NCBI GenBank assembly: GCA_047495785.1
Contig: JBLDXI010000025.1
Span: forward strand, 1,798,001 to 1,862,000
DNA: 64,000 nucleotides
Source of the DNA: Lepidodermella squamata
Lineage: Eukaryota; Gastrotricha
Reading direction: 5' to 3'
Made by a program: the position numbers and the translations under genes. Of the stretch, positions 20,801 through 33,900 are shown piece after piece; within the stretch, counting starts at the first letter, position 1; each line of letters starts with the position of its first letter. The notes under the pieces are model-generated. The model saw only the letters and a program-made list of their open reading frames with translations, did not search any database and had not been told where the DNA came from.

Positions 20801-21277
20801 TCAAATTGCTGCATTTAAATGAAGTACAAGATCAGGACAGTCAGACATAATAAGAGCAACTCTGCAAGGGCCCTCCAGAGTTTCAGATTTGCATAGACAT
20901 AAATTGGCTAACGCAGAAGTTTCTTCAGGCTATGGGAAAAAAACTGATAAACGATGAACTCCAGGATTATCAGAGCTTACATTGTAGCATTTTTCACAAA
21001 GATCCCGGCTCATCTTATAAAGAGCATTCGCTTCGAAATGAGCACGTAGGCTTTTCGAAAACCTGGAGTAGACGAAGCTGTGTAGTAGGGTTGCTACGTT
21101 AGCTTCACTTGTTCGTGACTTGTGGCTCGATCCAGGCTTGGGATGCTTGAGACAATATTGCTTCATAATCCCCCAGTGCGCTGTAGAGATGCGGCTGAAC
21201 AGCGTAGCCTCTATCCTGAACTCTGAGGTAAAGATTATAAATAATAATAACAAAGCCACGACTTTCAGCTTCTCCAT
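20801..21277 (-). CDS. Small secreted Cys-rich protein, family member 4
   Basis: Exon 1 is 21277-20981 and exon 2 is 20929-20801, giving 141 residues. The start chosen is the ATG at 21277, because the signal peptide MEKLKVVALLLLFIIFTSEF begins there; the frame is open further upstream but has no ATG. Conserved blocks are HWGIMKQYCLKH, FSKSLRAHFEANALYKM, LCEKCYN, the phase-0 intron, then LCLCKSETLEGPCRVA and DCP. It is the most diverged member yet keeps all seven cysteines. Function is unknown. Confidence 0.78.
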
Positions 21278-22343
21278 TATAGAACAAAGACGATGAACAT
21301 GTGTCTGCACAAAACGATCTAGATTGTATGCAGTTTTTGCGTGGAGCGATTCAGCCAGCAATTTCCTGGTAAATTGAGGGCGATGTTGTCGTCGGATAAG
21401 ATGTAAAGATGTGACATTTATTTATTTTCGTGAAATATCGACGTTTTCATTTACTTGTTCATTATGCTTGGGTCCGCTTCAGTATCGGACAGACTTGCAG
21501 TGATATAACTGGATACCTAGGTACGTAGGTTCAGGGTCGATTATAATCAATTCGCATTGACGTTTAAAAAACCTGTCACGAACATTTCGTTAATTGGTGC
21601 TAACCTTTCTTCCTACTCCGCCATATGTCATAACCACTTAGGCTAACATCAGTCCATTTATTGCTTTTGGCATAATGTCACCCTTCCTATTCATACCTTC
21701 ACTGGAATGAAGGTATGATAGTGAGGGCCTATCAATAGCTGTGGAATGCCCAATTTCCTTGCATACAGCTAATTTGGAAATCCCCAGGTAATAAGGTTAT
21801 AATGTCGGCTCACGTATGCTTATCTTAATAAATGAGAGAAAAGCGATATTTTGTTAATTGGTGCCAACATTTCGGCTTTGTCTCGGCCGTGTCATCTCCA
21901 CTTAAGCTGACATGCATTCCTGTACAACTCTATTCCTATATGAAGTTCTGACGTTGTTATCCTCAGTGATAAAATGAGATCAATGAGACTATGATATTGC
22001 CTTGATGTTATTGAGTGACAAGGCCAGAAAGCAGCTGTTTGGTGCTTACCTGTCATATGTTCACCTTTATTCGTGAGGATATGACCAACTTATAGTCTTA
22101 TGATAGAGAAGTGGGCAAAATTAGCTCACCAATTGACAATTGTCGCTTCTACTTGATCTTTTTGTACATCGGACTACCTTGGGAGTATAATTGAAACTCG
22201 AATAAATTTGTCGATAATCGAGACAAATATTTGTATGGACAAGATGATATATTTCGCTGAAATCACAATTTTGCCCGTGATATTAGCCTTGCCCTCATAT
22301 TTTATTCCATAATTTAAGTCTTTACATCGTCCATGTTAAAAGT
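21278..22343. other. Intergenic, nothing firm
   Basis: Two weakly similar stretches about 265 bp apart, each beginning GTTAATTGGTG near 21590 and 21854, suggest an old duplication. An AATAAA for the gene to the right (minus strand) is at 22301-22306. Confidence 0.4.
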
Positions 22344-23478
22344 TCAAAATCCGAAATCGATGACATCGCTTGAGTTAAATGGCTTGATCGCGACAACAAA
22401 GGCCGGCTTGCGATTTTCGATTTGAAACGGCATACTAGCGACGAAATCGAACGTGATTTGAATCGGGAATGTGAAGCCGTACTGGTTTGTGATCTCGGAA
22501 TTTCCAACTCGGGCGCTAAGTGACGGGAAGGACCCTGGCGAATTGATAGAAAATGGGATCCATTGCCAAGGTTTAGGCGCCAACCAAGACGGCAAGTGAT
22601 AGCCGATGTACTGACCCTTTTCAACTTTAATTTGACTGAAAATGAGTGAATTGCGAATTGTTTAGTTTGTATAACAAATTGTTTACTCTTGGGTGAAGTC
22701 GTACTCTTGCCAGCCGGCTAGGCCTTTTGACTTCATGCCGAACTGCTTAACGTAAGTGAGGCTCATCTTGCCAAGGTCCATGAAAATTTCACCCGTTTTC
22801 GAGTTGATTGAAAGCGTTTCCATGCCTTTGATGTCCCAGACATCGACGTAAACGAATTTATTAACACTTGGTGAAATGTCGATGGCATAAATTTTCGAAA
22901 TTGTTCCACTGCACGGTACCTTAAGACAGGTTCAAAATTTAAATTTGAAATTTGAAAAAAATTTAAATAAAAAAATAAATTAAATTTTGAAATTAAATTA
23001 ATTTAAATTTAAATTTAAAAATTCTGAGACATCGTAAATTTTCTATTTTTAAGATGGAATAGGTCACGCATGAGTGAACCGATTTCAATCTTCAAGTTAT
23101 TTACTTTATGGCTTAGGAAAATATGTAAAAAGGAAGATCCATAAGGAAATTCCGATGGATCTAGGTCAAGATCGGTGCATCGCCCAACTGTGCATGTATC
23201 GCAGGCGAATTTTCTCGGTTCCAGATTACGCGGGGCTTCAGTCGTTGTAGTTGTCGTAGTCGTAGTTGTCGAAGTCGTAGTAGTATTTGCGGGCTTCGTT
23301 CTGGGCGGTCGTCGAGGTGGCGTCGCAAAGGTGAACACATCATCTTCACATATCACTGCTTCGAGAAAGATCAACTGAACCTTTGAAAACCAGCTCTATT
23401 AGCTATTGATAAATTAATAATAGGTCCAAAATGACATACTGCAGCAGTTGCTAATAAAACTGTAATTTTTCGAGCCAT
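22344..23478 (-). CDS. Secreted protein with novel shared C-terminal domain (no Kunitz), paralogue B
   Basis: Four exons, 23478-23440, 23380-23105, 22919-22687 and 22635-22344, give 279 residues. The signal peptide begins MARKITVLLATAA, with the first intron after codon 13. A TTT-rich linker (poly-Thr) leads to a CDTCTVGRC motif, then VDVWDIKGMETLSINS, GWQEYDF and GQYIGYHLPSW. The neighbour at 23898-25484 has the same motifs in the same order, the same intron phases, and a last exon of identical length (292 bp). The two are clearly tandem duplicates. The shared region is not one I can name; its length and strand-like pattern suggest a beta-rich extracellular fold. AATAAA is at 22301-22306 (minus strand). 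Confidence 0.8.
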
Positions 23479-23897
23479 TTAAATTTAATTTCTATAATTT
23501 ATTGATAACATAGAACTGATGAGGCGTCAAGAATGTGAGTAGCGTCGTTTGTTCATTGCAGTTATTATATCGTATGAATTGAAAAAACTCAATAAGGTAA
23601 ACTTATTTCAGGCGTTTTTTTCACGCACCAGGTACTAACAGAACGGCTGTGTTTTGCTAATGTGCCGCGCGTGTTGGAAAAAAATTGGTAGTAATATCGC
23701 TCGCTAAAGGTTAATGCGACAAGGCGTGAAGACAAATTGTACGTCAGGTGTAACGTATTTTCCCCGACACATCTTGAAGAAAAAACCAAACAACGTTTTG
23801 CCACGCTCGAGTGACGACATCAGGAATATTCAAAAAAATAATTTATTGCGTAAATTCAGCGTAAATTCAATGATAATATTAGCTCGATTTTTTTCGG
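23479..23897. other. Short spacer between the tandem paralogues
   Basis: About 420 bp. It contains an AATAAA on the minus strand near 23843 that suits the gene at 23898-25484, and presumably the promoter of the gene at 22344-23478. No other feature. Confidence 0.5.
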
Positions 23898-25484
23898 TTA
23901 AAATGGAGCATCAACACTATCGCCACCCGTTCCTTCGATTTGTACCATAAGCGCAGGCCGGCGCATGTCGATTTGGAACAAGTCGGGCGTTTGCATGACG
24001 CTTGAAACATCAGCGGGTAGGCCTGATGTCCTCAAGAGAGCCAATAAAGTTCCATGATCGGCTTTTACCGCTATGGTTGGCATTACGGGTACCAGGGTGC
24101 TGTAGGGTACGACACAGTCGGATTGCATGGTCTGGTATGTTGGCAGATGAATGCCGATATACTGACCGGGATTGACATTAACAACACGCCTTGAAAAAAA
24201 ATGAAAATTTTTAACATTTCATAATTTATCAATTTGAATTTTGAAATTGAAATTTAATTTAAAGTTTAAGTTTAATTTATTCTAATGGATTTCAATTTTT
24301 CAAATTGCTTACGGAATTTTGTATTCCTGCCAACCAGCGGCGCCATTTGTCTGAACCTGAACCAGGTCAACCAGGGTCGGTTTGACATCGGACATGTTCA
24401 CCGAAATGGCACCGGTTTTACGGTCGACGCTCATCGAATTGAGGCCGTCGATGCTCCAAACGCCGACGTAGAACATTTTATTAGCCTTGGGCGTTTTATC
24501 GATAAACTTCACGCTCTTCATCACACCTTGGCATTGAATCTATTTTGAGAATCAAATTTTTAAATTATTATGAAAAAATTTGGTAATGCGAACCTGAAGA
24601 CCAAGGTAGATTTGGAGATAAGACGAAACAAGGGTGTAATTATCAGCCCCGAATCTCGAATCAGCACATCGGCCAACGAGGCAGGTATCGCAGACCTGCG
24701 TTGCATCGGGTGCAGCCGCCGGGCTTTGAATGCCAGCGATGGGTTGGCAAAACGACGTGCACTCGGCGTTGGTCGAAAATCGGTTGTTATTGCCACCTGC
24801 GCCGGTCCACGTGAAAAGTTGGCAGGCATTGATTCTCTTGTTGTACCAATACCGGGTCATCATTCCTGGGCCATTTCCAGCGTCGGAATCAAGGTAGCAT
24901 GAAGGCGGAAGGTTGCCAATGGTTGTTGTGGTTGCTAAAATAATACAACAAATATTTAAAAAAATTTAATTTTAAATTATTCAATTTTTTCAATTTCAGG
25001 ATTTTTAAATTTTTTCTTACGTGTTGCCTGGGTTGTTGCACCGCTTCGAACGCAGTTGTTGACGCAGTCATTCATCGAGGTGAATCTGTTGTCATTTCCC
25101 TGGCATCCACCCCAGCCGAATTGTTCGCAATTGGCCGAGTAGATGTTGTAGTAAAAGCGCGGAATCAACGCGCGACACGGTCCGGTGTCTTTTGGCAGGA
25201 AGCAATAATCAGGCGCTTTGAAGTCGAGATTTCGAGCCGCCACAACCGGTGCCGCTGTCGTTGTTGTTGTTTTCGAGGTAGACCGAGTTCGCCGGCTAGT
25301 TGTAGTCGGATCGGGTGTAGTGTCGTCCAGTGAAGCTGGCAAATCGCTGATATCGAGTAAAGATTGACCATGCACGGCATAAAAAGCCACCTTAAAACCG
25401 GAAATAAAATTTAAATTTAAAATCCGGTAAAATTAGCGAAATTACCGCAGCAACGAAAATTGACGCCAAAACTGTAGATCCCAT
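23898..25484 (-). CDS. Secreted two-Kunitz protein with the same novel C-terminal domain, paralogue A
   Basis: Five exons, 25484-25446, 25390-25021, 24934-24594, 24539-24313 and 24189-23898, give 422 residues. The signal peptide starts MGSTVLASIFVAA. A Thr/Ser-rich linker precedes Kunitz domain 1 (residues about 76-126), with textbook cysteine spacing 8-15-7-12-3 and Arg at P1 (GPCRAL), consistent with a trypsin-like protease inhibitor. Kunitz domain 2 (about 149-199) keeps the length but has Gly and Ala in place of the second and fourth cysteines, so the disulfide near the reactive loop is gone. Then come CDTCLVGRC, VGVWSIDGLNSMSVD, GWQEYKI and GQYIGIHLP, as in paralogue B. The Kunitz exons are the difference between the two genes. 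Confidence 0.88.
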
Positions 25485-27958
25485 TTCAAATTCTATTTTA
25501 AAATCTGAAAAAAAATTAAAAAATTGTAGCGCCCATAAATGAAACAGGAAATGAAGCCGAAATTTGGTTTCACGAATTTATACTAATTTGGAAATAATTA
25601 TAAATAATGCCTAGCCTTTTAAGATTAATTCAAGGTTAAGGAAAAATCACTAATTAGTAATTAGTTTGATTGAGTGGGTTAATAAAGTCTGTAAATTAGC
25701 TATAACTTTTGGTAAATAAATAACAAGGATGTTTGTTTAAATACCAGTTGAACCTTCGTGCCAGCCGTGGTTATACGTAGGTTATAGAAATACCCATACA
25801 TAAAACAGCACCGATGAATAATTGGCTGTTATATATTATTACTTAACGTACATGTGTTCTGCAACTCAAGACAAGAGTTTTACCTGACGAACAGCATGAC
25901 ATTTCATTTTTTCGCTCTTCAAATGCAACGAAAACTACACGCCAAGCTGTGTTTTATATACAATAGCGCGTGATGTATATAACTGTGATGCTGTAACACT
26001 TTGATTCAGGTCGTGGCGTCAATATGTATGTGTTTGTGTGGCTGCGTTGGCGTTAAGCATGGCGATGATGATGATGGTGATAACAATCAAGTGGGGATAT
26101 TTTATTGAAAGAGATATAGAAATGAGTTACCGCCCAGCAATCATGAACACCAAATTTAGACGCCTTGTTAGACACCTTGTGATGAAATCGTCACACCCCT
26201 CGCTAATAATAAAGATGAAAAATCCGGAATAAAAATTGGTAAAAACGATTTTCAGGAATCCTGTTCCTGGAAAATCAGTCAAATAGATAGGTGGATAGAG
26301 GAACGTAGCTCCTAGCCCAACAGTCGTTGAATTTAAATATTCCTTACGCTTCAGACCCCACTTTCACATGACGTTTTTGTTGGTAGCTCAAAGTTAGGAT
26401 TAGTAATGTTAGAAGGCTACTTCACTTTGACCTAGTTTTTAAGGATCTAAGAAAGAGTGGCATATTGGGTTAACTAACGCACATCGTGTGATCATTTGAG
26501 CGTTTCAGAAAAAAATCAAATTTCGTGGCACGAAAAATTTGAGTTCAAGTTTTAAAAGGTAATGTCCGACATTGTTACTTGCTTCCTATCCGCCGAAAAA
26601 ATGAGGAGTCGGAATTATCTGTCAGATCAATCCTGAAACATTGCTACCTTCAATCATTTGAAGCTTTACATTCATTCTACTTCGGTTTTACAGGATCGGA
26701 GCGCGCGTGCCCAGCATAACACATAAAAAATAGCTAGCTTTTGAGGTGGTGGCTTCTTCTCGTTGCTTCGTCATTTCGTCATTCCTATAAAACCTAATAA
26801 ACTTGAAAAAAATGAGGAAAAAGTTGAAGATCTGAGGGTTGAGACCCATGAGTAGATACCGCAATGCAATAGGGATCTTTCTGTAGGAGATGATTTGAAC
26901 TAGGTTATGTTTAGTATCACTAAAATGTTCAAAGTTGCCGAACCGGCATAACTCCTGTCACTGAGCACTATTGCGTAGTGGTATCACCTCATGGGTCTCA
27001 ACCCTGAGATCGATCTTGGCTTCAACTCCAACTTTTTCCTAATTTTTTTTTAAGTTCATTACGTTTTTTGGGAATGACGAACCAAAAAAGCTAGCTATTC
27101 TTATGTTATGCTAGGCACGCGCGCTCCGATCCGGCAAAACCGATGTAGAATGATATAAAGTTATACGCGTGAATGAAAAAAAACCGGAAAAACCCCGATT
27201 GAAACTGGTTCGGTATTCATGGGTGCCGTAAATAACGAAGCTCAGCTTTGCATCGATTTTGGCCTGACGAGCAATCAATTTTCAGGAAATTCTTTCGAAT
27301 AACAGACATTGCCTATTAATTCGGTATTTTTCTCGGTTGGACCGCTTTTCCCGGAATTTTAATTTTATCCCATAGTTAATTGCCATTCTCAAATGATCGG
27401 AAGCTTCCCATGGCAATGAGATAAGGTTTCAGACTTTCTGATACCCTTTAAAGGATTTATTGTATTTCCCTTGATTTCGCATCTAACAAGACAGACGGCT
27501 CGGCAGTCAGGGATGTTTCTGGTATCTAAATTTTTTTCCCATCTCAAAAAGGCACCGTTGTGATTTTCAAATAAAATGTTTATTGAGATATACTTCAATT
27601 TCTCCCTTTTTTAATACGCCGTATAATAAGATGATAGATAACACCAAACTGCAATCAGCGCGGAATGTTGAAAAAGAAACAACCGTGAGATAAATCTCGC
27701 ACTTTTCCATGCAATCCAGGTACATATAAGTATATCAGAAGCAGATTCTCTTTGAGCCGGTCTTGGTGCCTATACGAGTGAAACTTTGAAAGTGCATACT
27801 TCATGTGCTTAATTTTTGGCATTGATAGATTGAAGAGAAAAAATGAAAATTATACAAAAAAGCCAGATCTGAAATATTTCTCAAAAATTCAAACAAATAA
27901 TAAGTACAAGACAGCAATTCGAAAATTGATCACAATAATGGGGAAAAAATGTTTTTTT
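25485..27958. other. Intergenic, with a foldback element
   Basis: Apart from the foldback element at 26664-27160, only short frames without motifs are seen. Confidence 0.5.
26664..27160. mobile_element. Foldback / MITE-like element with about 200-bp terminal inverted repeats
   Basis: The left arm 26664-26872 and right arm 26968-27160 are imperfect inverted copies. Matching blocks include GGATCGGAGCGCGCGTGCC, GCTAGCT, GGAAAAAGTTG and GGGTTGAGACCCATGAG. The outer ends read CTTTACATTCATTCTAC and, on the other strand, CTTTATATCATTCTAC. The centre is about 95 bp and codes for nothing. It is non-autonomous; the target-site duplication is not clear. Confidence 0.8.
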
Positions 27959-30900
27959 TTATTCCGATGATTTGACAAAAAATGGCTCCAGTGCGGTGAT
28001 CAAATCGTCCATGAGACCGCTCATAAGGGATGAAACAACTTCCTCGCGAACCGCCGCTTCGTCCTGCGAGAAATCGGTCCAAGCATCGCTAGGCTCGGCG
28101 TACAATTCAGCGAGTAGGACTTCATCGACGGCGTCTCGCCGCCGGCCGACTGTGTTGAAGTGAACGCGGTGCGGGATGCCGGATGAACTCGTGCCAGGCG
28201 CTGTGAGGCCGACAAAGGGTGCGATTTGTGCGAAAACGGCGTTGTAGGCTTGTTCAACGGTGGTTGGGACGATCTTGCCGGGTGCGAAAATATCGCCGAA
28301 TAAATATTTGGCTGTGTCGAAAATGAGACGGCTGAATTGAGATCTGGAAATTTGAAGAAATCGTTAGAAATATGGAATCGGCTTTCAAAAACAACAATCG
28401 TAAAATATTGAAATATTACAAAAATGGCAAAATATGAAAATTCCGCTTTCGAGCCTAAAATTCGAAAATATCATACCTAATCATTTTCTTAATTAAAAAA
28501 TTTCACGAATATTTTTTGTTAAACTAATCGTCAGATAGACAGTGGACGAAAATTATTCAGATGGAGTCTTCAACTTTATCGGATGTTATTCCAATGGTCG
28601 CCTCTATCAATTGCCTCTATCCTTGAAATCAATGAATGTTCAAACGATGAAGAACGCTCTTTTCGAAGATCTCGACGCTTTCGAGACAAGCCACAAAGTC
28701 GCTCGATTCGTTGGCATTGAAAAGAACATATTACCTTCAAATTAAACCGGAAGGGCTTCAAACTCGCCCAAGGCCCAAGACACTCCTGCGCTATCTAGGC
28801 CGAATTCTGAAGTTCTGAAAGTCGTTAATCACGCGACAAGGGCTGACCAACGTAATGCTGGCTACGTGATTACTGGGACGAGGTGCTGATGAATCAACTG
28901 CCGGAGGTGCCCAAATCAATTAGTTTAGCCGCCGCGAAATTGTGCGCCGCCTGTTTGCCAAACGACTGACGATGCTGGCAGCCGAGCAGCAGAAAGCTAC
29001 GTCGAGCTCTTTACGGCCGAGTCTTAATAACGATTTTTGACTTGGAGACCCACTAAAAAGGCAAAAGGGAGATAGTGTCCTTCAGCCGGATAGAGATCAT
29101 GGGTTAATTGTTACCACCATCTCCAATGACCCATGTCCTAATTAACTACGTGGATATTCCTCTTCGAGTTGAGCTCGACAAAGCGTTTGAACTGTCTCGT
29201 GAAGGACTGAAAAGTACGCATGAACTGTGGTAACTGGGTTTCCCGTTACAAAGTGGGTAACGGGCACTGCAGGTCGGATAGGTCGAGGACCCCGGGCGAA
29301 ACAGCTTGGCGCTCAAGAGATAATGGCGGGCAGCCCGAAAATCCACAGTGGAGACTCTTTGGTCCGATGATTCAGGATGGAAACTCCGGATCCTACTTCT
29401 GGTTCCCTGAAGTCATAACTAGCTGCAGCACCGGGTAAAAACCAAAAAGCAGACTAGCGAATAACTATAACAAAATCGATTCCGCAAACATATGGGCCAA
29501 TCTATTCTTTCTGACGAAATATAGCCGAATCAATTTAAGTGGACTTGAATATTATTCTGAAATCGGTCAAAACGTGCCAAAAATAATGCAGGATGCTGAG
29601 TGCAGCATAAACCGAAATTTCCACTAGAGTAATGTTATTTCCATTTACAAATTCCAAATTCATTTCTAAATATCAGATTTTAATTTCAATTTACGTTTTA
29701 ATTTTTAATTAATTTAATCAATTAATCACTGAATAAACTTACTCAGCAGCGGTGATCTCCAGTGATTGATTCGCATTCGCCTTTTCAATGAAAATTTCAT
29801 CCGCAATTTCCGCCTCGTCCACATCTCGGCCATCGGCGCGCCATTGCCACAGAAAATCAACACACTGATGCACTACCCGCGGCACCATTTGCCGATGGCT
29901 GGCCAAAAACGGCACAACCGGCTCGAGGCTAGCCTTGCTACTAGTACCAGCCCCAGCCATCGACCGCAAGCGGCTCGCAACTTCAGCCACCTTATCAAAA
30001 GCCTTATTATCGTCATCATCATCATCGTCAACCGGCTCCAACTCGGGGAAATCGATTTCAGAATCGGGCGGTAACGGTATTCTAACAGGGGATGGTTCGT
30101 TTGATTTCGGCGATTTTTTCGGCGAAATTTTGTAGGTATTAACCGCGGAATCCAACGCTTCTTTCACTAAATCGGGGAAAAATTCATCGGACAAATTTTC
30201 TGCCAATTTTTCCTTATTTTTCGACAGCAATTTCGGCGTTGCGTCCGGGCTCTCGATTTTGTCATGCGTCGGCGTTACGCTACTTGTCGACGATACCGTG
30301 TAGGTCGCGTCGAGTTGCGGCGGCGGGAAATTCGGTGTTTTAACCGGTAATTCTGGTTGTTTTTTGTCATCAGGAAACGCAAGAGTAGCGCCCAGGTCGA
30401 GAAAAGCACCGCCCTCAGAGCCAGGCTCGGAAATTTCACTTTCATCCTGTTCCTCCTCGGCCTCAGCAACACTTTCACTCAACTCTTCGGCTAATTCAAA
30501 GTCCTTAGCCGATGAAACTGTATGACGACGAGATGAAGACTGGTCGTTAGAAAACGATTCCGAGTATTCTAGATCGGGCTCTTCAATAATTTCGGGTTTA
30601 TTTTCCGGTTCCGGTTCAGTGATTTCCGATTTTCTGCCTTCGATTTGGTCATGGATCGATTCGTCAACCGATTTTCGACTTCTATTCGACCTTTGACTCT
30701 CAGACCGAATCGACTGCTCTTCTTCGATTTCGATCGATTTTCGGCTCTCATCGACCGATTTTCGGCTTCGATTCGATTTTTGGCTTTCGGATCGAACTGA
30801 TGGCTCTTCCTCGATTTCAATCGATTTCCGGCTCTGAATCGATTCATCGACTGATTTACGGCTCCGATTCGATTTTTGACTTTCCGATCGAACTGACGGC

Positions 30901-33900
30901 TCGTCCTCGATTTCGATAGATTTCCGACTTTCAGGTAGACTTTTGCCGGATTTTCGACTCTCCGATCGAATCGACGGCTCATCTTCGGTTTCAACCGATT
31001 TTCGGCTTTTTGATTGATTTTCGCTAGATTCGGAAGATTCTTCCTCCTCTTCCTGTTCCTCGTCTTGGATCGACTCGGAAATCGATTTTTGAATCGATTC
31101 CGAAATTTCAGTCTCCGTCTCGATTTTTTCGTCCCGATTGGACCTTTCCGACAGCCGTGAAGTTGGCCTAACAGGCGGTTCCTCTTCCTCCTTAACAGGC
31201 GACTGAATTTTCTCATGAACCGGCTCAACAACCGGAATTTTGACCTCAGACACGAAAAAATCGTCATCTTCATCCGGATCGTAGACAAATTTCTTCGCGT
31301 CACGATCTTCAGATTTCGCCGACGGCAAATCGTCAGTTTGAATCGATTCATCAGCCTCAGTCGCGGCCTCTGAGAGCCGCGGGGCTGGTTGTTCTTCAAT
31401 AGAAACTGATTTTTTCGACGATTTTTTCGAAATTTCAGATTCAACATCTTCCGAAATTTCCGAGGCAGTTTTCAGCGCTGAGATCGGCTGTTCGATTTCC
31501 ACTGATTTTTGAGATTCGACCGAAGGCGATGATTTTCTACCACTCGCAGGTCGAACTTGGCTTTCGAAAGACTCACGCGAGCTAGATTTCTCAAAACTAG
31601 GCTGTTTCGGCGGCATTTTTTCGGATTTTTTCTCCGTAAAATCGCTTTTATACGACGCAACCTCCTCCTCCGGAATTTCTTCGGAAACCTCAGTTCTTTG
31701 ACTCATTTTCGACTCGGTTCTTAGCGAAATTTCCGACGCAACTTGAAGCGCCTCAATTTCGTGCTCCAACTGCTTGATTTCCGCGTCCTTTTGCGTCAAT
31801 TTCGCGGCGAGATGCGCTTCTTTCGCCTTGACTTTCTCAGCCTCGCGGCGCCGTTTGATTTCATCTCGCGACATTTTCAACTCGCGCACCATTTGCCGCT
31901 TCTGTTCGAGTTCCTCCTGCATTTTCGCCAGTTTTCGAGCGGCTTCCACGTCTTTACTCGCGGTTTGGCTCGGCACCGAAGCCGTGACTGAGGAAGTTTT
32001 CTCCGATGGCACCGATCGGGCTGAACTGACGGCAGATTTCGACCGCTCGGGTTCGAAATCGTCGTCTTCGTAGTCTTCAACAGGCTGTTCGGTTGCGACT
32101 TCTTCATCGACCTAAAACAGAAAAACAAATATTTGTAAATCCAAAATATCGTCAATTCAAAAAAATTCAGATTTAATTAACCAATCAAATTTAATTTGAA
32201 TTGAAGTGTTCAATGTTTAACCAGATTTAGCAAAATGAATTTTTGCTTAAAAAATGGCAACAAATTAAAATTCTATCGACTGTTTGCGTTCACGTCCGAC
32301 CTGGGTTTCGCCCAACGACAAGAAAATACGCACATTAACCATGGAAATATTTGCGTTTTAGCTACGTAATAGCCCTTAGTTCAAATATTTTCGATTTTGG
32401 TTCATCGTATCCGAAGCTACCCAACACAATTTCGATTCCTCAAGCCCAAAGTCCAAGCCTGTGACTTTCTTTTACAATTTGACGCGGTCGACCTTAGAAG
32501 ATTTCGCCAAGCTTCACGAGGCTGGAGGTCTGGAAGCAACAGACTTCAGGATCAGTAAGCTCAAGACGTCTACAACTGATCGTGACCAGGATGGCCATAT
32601 GATAAAAATGACGAAAAGGTATGTTTCATAATTGGATCTTACTTCAGGCTATTGTTCAGGCTAATCCTGGCCCGACACTTCCGTTTGATCAGATAACGCC
32701 CATCACTTTTTCAGACGGTTCGATTATCCATTTCGCGCATTTCAATGTCAACGGAATAATATCGAAATATACTCGGCTCTCTAAATATGCTAAGGTTATG
32801 CGACCGGACGTTATCATGATTTCAGAGACGAAGATCCCTGATCCCTGAAGATCCCTGTGTTCCAGCAAAAGTTGAAACCTCGTTCCGAGGCTATCGGTGT
32901 GTTTGGAAGGGTCGTAAGCACGCGAAAAAATCGAATGATCTATCTAGGAGGTGGAGTGGCGATTTTGGTTCACATGGATCTGGAAATTGTCGACAGCAAA
33001 TCAATTGAATCAATTATTAGTGTTCGGACGCAGTACAACTGTCCGATGTACTACCGATGTTACCTTATTAGGTTCAATCAAATTAAATGGTCGCTGTTGT
33101 TGAAAGCTCGGGTGGACATTCTAATCACCCCAAGGCCTCCGAAATGTGCGAAGCTTCAAGCACAGTAACTCACTGAAGGCCAATATTGATAAGTATCTGG
33201 GAGCGAGTGAGTCTCTGCTATTGAGGAATAACAATTCTTCAATTGATTTTTTTGTCAGATTTGTTTGCTGCCCAAATCACCACTCTTGAGAATCTCTTGA
33301 GAATTCTTGAGAGTAGAAATACTGCGCTTAAAGAAGAAGATTATCCTGGGTGTTAACGACATTATCTCAGTTGACTTAATGGTGAATGACGATGGAGGAG
33401 AGGAGTTCATCCACTATCAGCCGGCATCCAAGTCGACATCGTTTCAGCTGGCACAGAATGAGCAAATGGCAATAGGAATTGGTGAAAAAAGATCTGATTC
33501 ACGACGTCCTATTCATCGACTCCACTTATAAAGATTAATTTATGTTAATCTTTTGTAGACAAAGATCGAAAGTCGATTGAAGCGATAAAACGGGTCTATT
33601 TTTCCAAACAGCGCCCGGAGACCATAATGCTCTGCTGGTAGTTTGACTCGTTTTTTTGACTCAACCTTCGGGTGGGTTAATTCGGCGTGAAATTCATGCC
33701 GATAATTACCGTATTTCTTCGAATAGTATCCTACCTCTAATAATAACAGCCCCAAAAATTAACTTAAATATAGGGTCCAAAGGTTAATAATAGCCCGCCG
33801 CGAATAATAGCCACGCGGCGGAAAAACAGGTTGAAGCCTGGAAAATAAAGTGTCCTTATCGGCAATAGCTATTTCTCTGGAATGCATGAGGAAGACGACG

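Noticed and set aside
20558-20818. Plus-strand 86-codon frame after a TATATAAG site
   Set aside because: It runs through the inverted repeat and ends just past it; the hydrophobic stretch comes from GTG/GTT-rich DNA. A competing ATG at 20533 is in another frame.
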